Assembly (NCBI RefSeq): GCF_023155095.1
Contig: NZ_JAKNDA010000002.1
Span: forward strand, 310,001-374,000
Direction: 5' to 3'
Origin: Idiomarina aminovorans
GTDB lineage: Bacteria > Pseudomonadota > Gammaproteobacteria > Enterobacterales > Alteromonadaceae
Length of the DNA: 64,000 nt
How positions within the stretch are numbered: the first letter of the stretch is position 1; the number at the start of each line of letters is the position of its first letter. This document shows, piece after piece, positions 59,350 to 64,000 of the stretch. The notes under the pieces are model-generated. The model saw only the letters and a program-made list of their open reading frames with translations. It was not told the DNA's origin and did no database searches. A program made the position numbers and the translations under genes.

Positions 59350-59379
59350 TCTTCTTGAATAAAAGCGAAATACAATACT

Positions 59380-60543
59380 ATGAAGCGAAGAATTGCAGTC
59401 TTCACAGGCACAAGAGCTGAGTATGGTTTACTTTATTGGATCATCAAGGGTCTAAAAGAATCTAGTAAAGTTGATTTACTTTTATTTGCTGGCGGCATGC
59501 ACCTGTCGCCAGAGTTCGGAAAAACGATTAACCAAATAGAAAACGATGGTTTTAAAGTTACAGAACAATTAGAGTTTCTTCTATCATCTGATAGTCCGGT
59601 TGGTATTGCAAAGTCGATGGGGCTTGCGATGATCTCTGCTGCTGATTCTTTTCAAAGAACCAAGCCCGATATGCTTGTGGTTTTAGGCGATAGATATGAG
59701 GCGTTAGCCGTTTGTCAGGCGGCCATGGCGGCGCAAATACCTATTGCTCATATACACGGTGGCGAAACAACTGAGGGGCTTATCGATGAGGCTGTAAGGC
59801 ATAGTATAACAAAAATGTCTCACTTACATTTTACAGCCACCGAAGATTATAGGAAGAGAGTTATTCAGCTAGGTGAACCGCCTGCAACAGTTTACAATTT
59901 TGGTGCGCCCGGAATAGATAGTATAAAAAAACTTAAACTACTCGAGCGAAACGAGCTTTCAGACGCAATTGAATTTAATGTTTTAGATACACCGTTTATG
60001 GTTGTTACCTACCATCCTGTAACCCTTAATAAGGATGGTGCAATTAATGATTTTAAAAACTTATTGTTAACGTTAGAGAAATGTGAAAACTTCAAATTCA
60101 TAATAACCTATCCAAATGCCGACACATTTGGGCGCTCGTTAATTGTTCTTCTAGAGGAATTTAAGGAAAAGCATCCTGATAAAGTGCTTTTAACTAAGTC
60201 CTTAGGGCAACTTCGGTATTTAAGTGTTCTTAAGCATAGCGAACTAACTATAGGAAACTCGTCCAGTGGTCTAATAGAAGCACCGTCTTTTAGAATTCCT
60301 ACGGTAAATATTGGGGATCGGCAAAGAGGCCGAGTTGCCGGTGATACGGTAATAAACTGCGAAGGTGATGCCGAGTCAATTAACAAGGCTCTTGATAAAG
60401 CTTTGTCTTCAAGTTTTAAAGAAATGTGCGCACAGTCGAAAAATCCCTATGGTGATGGTGAGAGCTCTCGGAAAATTCTGAATACTCTACTGAATACCGA
60501 TCTAGATAATCTAGTTTATAAAAAGTTTTACGATTTAAGTTAG
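59380..60543 (+). CDS. legG: Hydrolysing UDP-sugar 2-epimerase (NeuC/LegG-like)
   Basis: A 387-residue NeuC/WecB family enzyme that removes UDP while inverting C2, giving a free mannosamine-type sugar. Seen: VFTGTRAEYGLLYWIIKGL at the start, LGDRYEALAVCQAAMAAQIP and HIHGGETTEGLIDEAVRHSI (histidine-glutamate active-site block), and TIGNSSSGLIEAPSF. LegG is the matching pathway member; NeuC for sialic acid is the alternative. The AT-rich base use is like that of its neighbours. Confidence 0.88.
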   Translation: MKRRIAVFTGTRAEYGLLYWIIKGLKESSKVDLLLFAGGMHLSPEFGKTINQIENDGFKVTEQLEFLLSSDSPVGIAKSMGLAMISAADSFQRTKPDMLVVLGDRYEALAVCQAAMAAQIPIAHIHGGETTEGLIDEAVRHSITKMSHLHFTATEDYRKRVIQLGEPPATVYNFGAPGIDSIKKLKLLERNELSDAIEFNVLDTPFMVVTYHPVTLNKDGAINDFKNLLLTLEKCENFKFIITYPNADTFGRSLIVLLEEFKEKHPDKVLLTKSLGQLRYLSVLKHSELTIGNSSSGLIEAPSFRIPTVNIGDRQRGRVAGDTVINCEGDAESINKALDKALSSSFKEMCAQSKNPYGDGESSRKILNTLLNTDLDNLVYKKFYDLS

Positions 60544-60552
60544 GCAATATTT

Positions 60553-61440
60553 ATGAAAATAGGTTTAATAGGATGTGTTCAGTCTAGTGAAAATGCATTA
60601 AAGACATTACTGGCAATACCTAATGTACAAGTCGCCGCTGTTGTAACTCGCAAGAGCTCGCAATTTAATAATGATTTTTGTGATTTATCTTCTGTATGTG
60701 AAGATAAAAAAATTCCTTATCATTATGAAGACCCAAAGAAAAAAGAGCTTTCGACTGAGTTCTTAAAAAAATTCAACCTAGATGTCATTTACTGCATAGG
60801 CTGGAGCTACTTACTTAATGAAGAGCTTTTCTCTATGCCTCGCCTGGGTGTGATCGGATTTCATCCCGCAAAGCTACCTCAGAATCGTGGGCGTCATCCC
60901 ATTATTTGGGCGCTTGCTTTAGGTCTCTCTGAAACCGCCTCTACATTCTTTAAAATTGATAGTGGTGTGGACTCTGGGCCAATATTAAGTCAAGAAGTAA
61001 TAAAGATAGATCGGAATGACGACGCAAATTCTTTATACAATAAAGTGATATGTGTTGCGGAAAGGCAAATAGTGGAATTCACGGCGGCTCTTGCTGAAGG
61101 TAAAGCTGAGTTTATAGAGCAGGACGAAGGTGAAGCAACATACTGGCGAAAACGCAGCAGAAAAGATGGACTTATAGATTTCCGTATGTCGGCAGAGGCT
61201 ATTTATAACCTAGTAAGAGCACTGGCGCCTCCTTATCCTTGCGCTGAATTTTTATGTGATGATTTTTTTTGTAAAGTAGCTAAGAGCGAGCCAATAAACT
61301 CGGGGTATCCAAAAAATGTTGAACCAGGAAAGGTTCTTAAGGTAACCGGGAATAACTTGCTAATTAAAACTGAGGGAGAGGGCGCAATCTGGTTACTAGA
61401 TGTTAATAGCCCTGCTATTCAAATAGGGGATTATCTTTAA
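60553..61440 (+). CDS. Formyltransferase-family (Fmt-like) sugar N-formyltransferase
   Basis: A 295-residue N10-formyl-tetrahydrofolate-dependent transferase. Conserved catalytic features: IGFHPAKLPQNRGRHPIIW (the HP and PxNRG motif), followed by SETASTFFKIDSGVDSGPIL with the catalytic aspartate. The C-terminal part resembles a small OB-like domain. Such enzymes formylate amino sugars. It lies between the epimerase LegG and the deacetylase; that context makes the substrate an amino group on a nonulosonic acid precursor or its sugar. It ends one base before the next gene's start (overlap of 1). Confidence 0.83.
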   Translation: MKIGLIGCVQSSENALKTLLAIPNVQVAAVVTRKSSQFNNDFCDLSSVCEDKKIPYHYEDPKKKELSTEFLKKFNLDVIYCIGWSYLLNEELFSMPRLGVIGFHPAKLPQNRGRHPIIWALALGLSETASTFFKIDSGVDSGPILSQEVIKIDRNDDANSLYNKVICVAERQIVEFTAALAEGKAEFIEQDEGEATYWRKRSRKDGLIDFRMSAEAIYNLVRALAPPYPCAEFLCDDFFCKVAKSEPINSGYPKNVEPGKVLKVTGNNLLIKTEGEGAIWLLDVNSPAIQIGDYL

Positions 61441-62108
61441 TGAAAACAGTACTTGTTATTGCCCCTCATGCCGACGATGAAACTCTAGGGTGCGGTGGCA
61501 CTATGCTAAGGCACTTGCAGTCAGGTGACAAAGTTTACTGGTTGATAGTAACAAAAATGGCCACTGATTTAGGTTTCTCTTTGGAGCAAATAGAAAGAAG
61601 AAAAAAGGAAATCAATTTGGTTTCTAAAGCTTATGGTTTGACTGGTACATTTGAGCTTGACTTTCCTCCGGCTGGTTTAGATACGCTGGCAAAAGGCGAC
61701 ATAATAGGCGGACTTGGAAAAATAATAAAGGAGCTAGCTCCTGAAATTGTTTATACCCCCTACCGGAATGATGCGCACAGCGATCATGAAATTGTGTATG
61801 ACGCAACAATGGCTGCAACAAAGACTTTTCGTTATCCGTTTATAGAGCGTGTTTTAGCTTATGAAACGATTTCTGAAACCGATTTCGGTTTAAAGCCTGA
61901 AGATGGTGGATTTCGCCCAAATGTCTATGTAGATATCAGTAGCCATATAGAGAAAAAGTTAGAGATATTGGAAATATTTGAATCAGAAATGGGCGATTTC
62001 CCTTTCCCCCGTTCGAGAAAAGCCATTGAGTCTTTAGCATTTGTCCGAGGTGCGCAGTGTAATAAGAATGCTGCGGAAGCTTTTATGCTTATTAAGGAGG
62101 TTTTATGA
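61440..62108 (+). CDS. PIG-L/LmbE-family N-deacetylase
   Basis: A 222-residue zinc hydrolase. N-terminal PHADDETLGCGGTMLRHL (HxDDE metal motif) and HSDHEIVYDATMAATKTF (the second histidine set) identify the LmbE family, which removes N-acetyl groups from sugars. It would expose an amino group, the substrate required by the formyltransferase next to it. It overlaps the downstream synthase by 4 bases. Confidence 0.88.
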   Translation: MKTVLVIAPHADDETLGCGGTMLRHLQSGDKVYWLIVTKMATDLGFSLEQIERRKKEINLVSKAYGLTGTFELDFPPAGLDTLAKGDIIGGLGKIIKELAPEIVYTPYRNDAHSDHEIVYDATMAATKTFRYPFIERVLAYETISETDFGLKPEDGGFRPNVYVDISSHIEKKLEILEIFESEMGDFPFPRSRKAIESLAFVRGAQCNKNAAEAFMLIKEVL

Positions 62109-63178
62109 CGTTGATAATTGCTGAAGCCGGCGTAAACCATAATGGTGACGCTCAGCTGGCCCGGGATTTAGTCGCGGCAGCCCACAAAGCAGGGGCTGAT
62201 ATTGTTAAATTTCAAACCTTTAAAGCCAAGAATATTGTTACAGAAAATGCGACTCAGGCAAATTATCAGAAAAAAAACATGGGTAAAGAAGAAAGCCAGC
62301 TAGCCATGTTGGAGCGCCTGGAATTAGGTCACGAACTGCATTACGAACTGGTTGCCTATTGCAACGAACTGGGCATTGAGTTTCTTTCAACCGCCTTTGA
62401 CGACGAGAGTCTTGATTTTCTGGTCAATGACTTAGGTTTAAAACGATTAAAGTTACCGTCTGGTGAAATTACTAATGCCCCCTTAGTGTTAAAACATGCT
62501 CAAACAGGGTGTGATTTAATTGTTTCGACAGGCATGGCAACCATGGCGGAAATTGAATCGGTGCTGGGGGTTATGGCTTACGGTTACTTAAACCACAGCG
62601 CGAAAGCCGCAACCCACTCTGATTTTGAAGCGGCCTATGCCTCAGATGAGGGCCAGAAACTCCTACGCGAAAAAGTCACTGTGCTGCATTGCACCACCGA
62701 ATATCCGGCACCGATGGAAGAAATCAATTTAAATGCAATGGACACCATCGCAGGTACCTTCCGGTTAAAAACTGGCTATTCCGATCACAGCAGCGGCATT
62801 ACTATACCAATTGCCGCTGTAGCCAAAGGCGCAACGGTTATTGAAAAGCACTTTACCCTGGACCGAAATATGGAAGGGCCGGATCATAAAGCCTCATTAG
62901 AGCCGGAAGAGCTCGCCGATATGGTGTCGGCTATTCGCAATGTGGAAAAAGCCCTGGGCGATGGCGTTAAACGGCCGACGGTATCAGAAGTTCAGAATAA
63001 GAATATTGCCCGCAAAAGTCTGGTCGCGGTGCGGCCGATAAAAAAAGGCCAGATGATTACAGCCGAAGATATCGCCGTGAAACGCCCCGGCGGCGGGCGT
63101 TCTCCTTACGACTACTGGCAGGTTATTGGTCAGCAAAGCCAACAGGATTATCAGCCCGGGGACCTTCTCCTTGGCTAA
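62105..63178 (+). CDS. legI: Nonulosonic acid synthase (NeuB/LegI-like)
   Basis: Condenses phosphoenolpyruvate with a 2,4-diamino (legionaminic) or N-acetyl mannosamine sugar to a nine-carbon acid. Of 357 residues, the TIM-barrel part has AEAGVNHNGDAQLARDLV and VLHCTTEYPAPMEEINL, YSDHSSGI and VIEKHFTLDRNMEGPDHKAS (substrate/metal). The C-terminal SAF domain has NKNIARKSLVAVRPIKKGQ and KRPGGGRSPYDYWQVIG. The C-terminal domain is typical of the LegI/PtmC/NeuB group. High pathway confidence, sugar identity inferred. Confidence 0.9.
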   Translation: MTLIIAEAGVNHNGDAQLARDLVAAAHKAGADIVKFQTFKAKNIVTENATQANYQKKNMGKEESQLAMLERLELGHELHYELVAYCNELGIEFLSTAFDDESLDFLVNDLGLKRLKLPSGEITNAPLVLKHAQTGCDLIVSTGMATMAEIESVLGVMAYGYLNHSAKAATHSDFEAAYASDEGQKLLREKVTVLHCTTEYPAPMEEINLNAMDTIAGTFRLKTGYSDHSSGITIPIAAVAKGATVIEKHFTLDRNMEGPDHKASLEPEELADMVSAIRNVEKALGDGVKRPTVSEVQNKNIARKSLVAVRPIKKGQMITAEDIAVKRPGGGRSPYDYWQVIGQQSQQDYQPGDLLLG

Positions 63179-63812
63179 GCCTTATATTGTTCTGGGTGGT
63201 GGTGGCCATGCGCGGGCGTTAATTGAAATATTATCGTCCCACAATGCTGTAGTAGAGGCAATGGTTGCTCCCGAGCTTATCCCCGCACCGGAGTTTAAAT
63301 CGCTAAAGCATCTCACTCACGATGACGATATCAACCAATATCCGACAGCTAGTGTAGAGCTGGTTAACGCCATTGGTTCGTTACCTAAAGACGCAAAGCT
63401 CAGAGAAACTCTGTTTAAACGTTTTAAAAGCGCTGGCTATCATTTCGCAGCGGTGGTTTCCAAAGCGGCGATACTATCAAAATATGCAGAGCTGGCCGAA
63501 GGGGTGCAAATACTGCCGGGGGCAATTTTAAACGCTTGCCAGGTAGGGGCTAATACCATTATAAACACTGGCGCTATCGTAGAACACGATGTCAAAATTG
63601 GCGAAAACTGCCATATCGCTCCCGGCGCGGTAATTTGCGGTGATGTTTGTATCGGCAATAATGTCCATATTGGTGCCGGTGCTACGGTTCTTCAGGGCCT
63701 TAGCATCGCCGATAGTGCTGTGGTCGGAGCCGGTTCTGTCGTCACCAAAAACTTATCAGCCGGCGCGATAAATTATCCGGCGAAATCCTTTATTAAAGAG
63801 GAAAACGAATAG
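63171..63812 (+). CDS. NeuD/PglD-like acetyltransferase
   Basis: A 213-residue acyltransferase with an N-terminal Rossmann-like UDP-sugar domain (PYIVLGGGGHARALIEIL) and a C-terminal left-handed beta helix (GANTIINTGAIVEHDVKIGE, CHIAPGAVICGDVCIGNNVH). The catalytic histidine is in IVEHDVKIG. It may acetylate the amino-sugar precursor (the LegH role) or the finished acid. The start is TTG at 63171, chosen because the upstream frame only overlaps legI and GGGG lies about nine bases before; the overlap with legI is 8 bases. A longer start upstream cannot be excluded. Confidence 0.85.
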   Translation: MAKPYIVLGGGGHARALIEILSSHNAVVEAMVAPELIPAPEFKSLKHLTHDDDINQYPTASVELVNAIGSLPKDAKLRETLFKRFKSAGYHFAAVVSKAAILSKYAELAEGVQILPGAILNACQVGANTIINTGAIVEHDVKIGENCHIAPGAVICGDVCIGNNVHIGAGATVLQGLSIADSAVVGAGSVVTKNLSAGAINYPAKSFIKEENE

Positions 63813-63813
63813 C

Positions 63814-64000
63814 ATGAGTTATGATTGGCGCAATGTCGTTGTCGCACCATCAGTATCCGTTAAAGAAGTACTAAAAAGATTAGATACAGAAGCCCTACGT
63901 ATCGTTTTGGTGTGTGATGATGGAATGAAATTACTCGGCGTAGTTACCGATGGCGATATCCGCCGCGCAATTTTAAACGGTGTCGGTTTGGAGAGTGATG
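63814..64000 (+). CDS. ptmE: Nucleotidyltransferase with N-terminal CBS domains (PtmE/LegF-adjacent type), partial
   Basis: First 62 codons only; the gene leaves the window. The visible sequence SVSVKEVLKRLDTEALRIVL and LLGVVTDGDIRRAILNG is a CBS domain like those heading the PtmE-type nucleotidyltransferases found in legionaminic/pseudaminic clusters, where they make the GDP- or CMP-activated precursor. It begins one base after the acetyltransferase stop. Symbol and role are inferred from this domain and location. Confidence 0.7.
   Translation, partial: MSYDWRNVVVAPSVSVKEVLKRLDTEALRIVLVCDDGMKLLGVVTDGDIRRAILNGVGLESD

Overview
The window looks like chromosome of a marine gammaproteobacterium of the Alteromonadales, most like Idiomarina. 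This is inferred from remembered protein resemblance and gene order, since no search was run. Supporting signs are the rppH-ptsP-tauE-lgt-thyA block with mutH divergent from it, a stand-alone HptA-like phosphotransfer protein beside an ArcA regulator, adenosylhomocysteinase paired with adenosine kinase, DUF3718/DUF2982/DUF2726 proteins, and S9 peptidase and DUF1302 genes. I saw no rRNA, tRNA or CRISPR array.

Region by region. 1-4.4 kb: the 3' part of folA, a DUF3718 secreted protein, and a secreted alpha/beta hydrolase in an operon with a two-gene ABC exporter. 4.4-6.4 kb: a FAD oxidoreductase between two nearly identical 156-bp foldable repeats. 6.4-12 kb, minus strand: GNAT, ahcY, adenosine kinase, an orphan CobD/CbiB-like membrane protein, a DUF2726 protein whose ribosome binding site lies in a long hairpin, and folE2. 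12-18.2 kb: signalling genes (HptA-like, ArcA, a sensor kinase, FapA/DUF342, a second Hpt protein) and rsmC. 18.2-20.3 kb: a decaying rimK cluster with one frameshift and one deletion junction. 20.4-28.1 kb: housekeeping genes (EAL phosphodiesterase, mutH, rppH, ptsP, tauE, lgt, thyA). 28.1-28.6 kb: wreck of a HipA/HTH toxin-antitoxin pair. 28.7-37.4 kb: a CheY-CheC/CheX fusion with a PAS partner, tcdA and csdE, etfBA, a DUF1302 protein and an S9 peptidase. 37.4-40.7 kb: a sulfotransferase plus family-25 glycosyltransferase island, galE and ung.

40.7-52.8 kb is an accessory island. It holds a Fic protein, an intact hipBA pair, a second Fic protein broken at an A8 tract, a beta-CASP hydrolase, an XRE regulator convergent with an ImmA/IrrE protease plus a membrane coiled-coil protein, and a three-part locus of unknown function interrupted by an IS5-type element. 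Almost every locus here has its own repeat or palindrome set at its promoter: a 30-bp inverted repeat over a -35 box, three 20-bp palindromes at exactly 50-bp pitch, three octamer repeats at exactly 30-bp pitch, a 21-bp palindrome filling a -35/-10 spacer, and three 22-bp tandem units.

52.9-64 kb: an ops/JUMPstart element (RfaH target) starts a surface polysaccharide operon: ugd, wzz, wzx, an acyltransferase, then a nonulosonic acid (legionaminic-type) pathway LegB-LegC-LegG-LegI-PtmE. A sugar N-formyltransferase and a PIG-L deacetylase are inserted in it, which suggests an N-formylated nonulosonic acid. The operon runs off the window end.

The best candidates for something undescribed are the 49.1-52.7 kb three-part locus with its neighbouring membrane/ImmA/XRE module, and the formyl-modified nonulosonate pathway.
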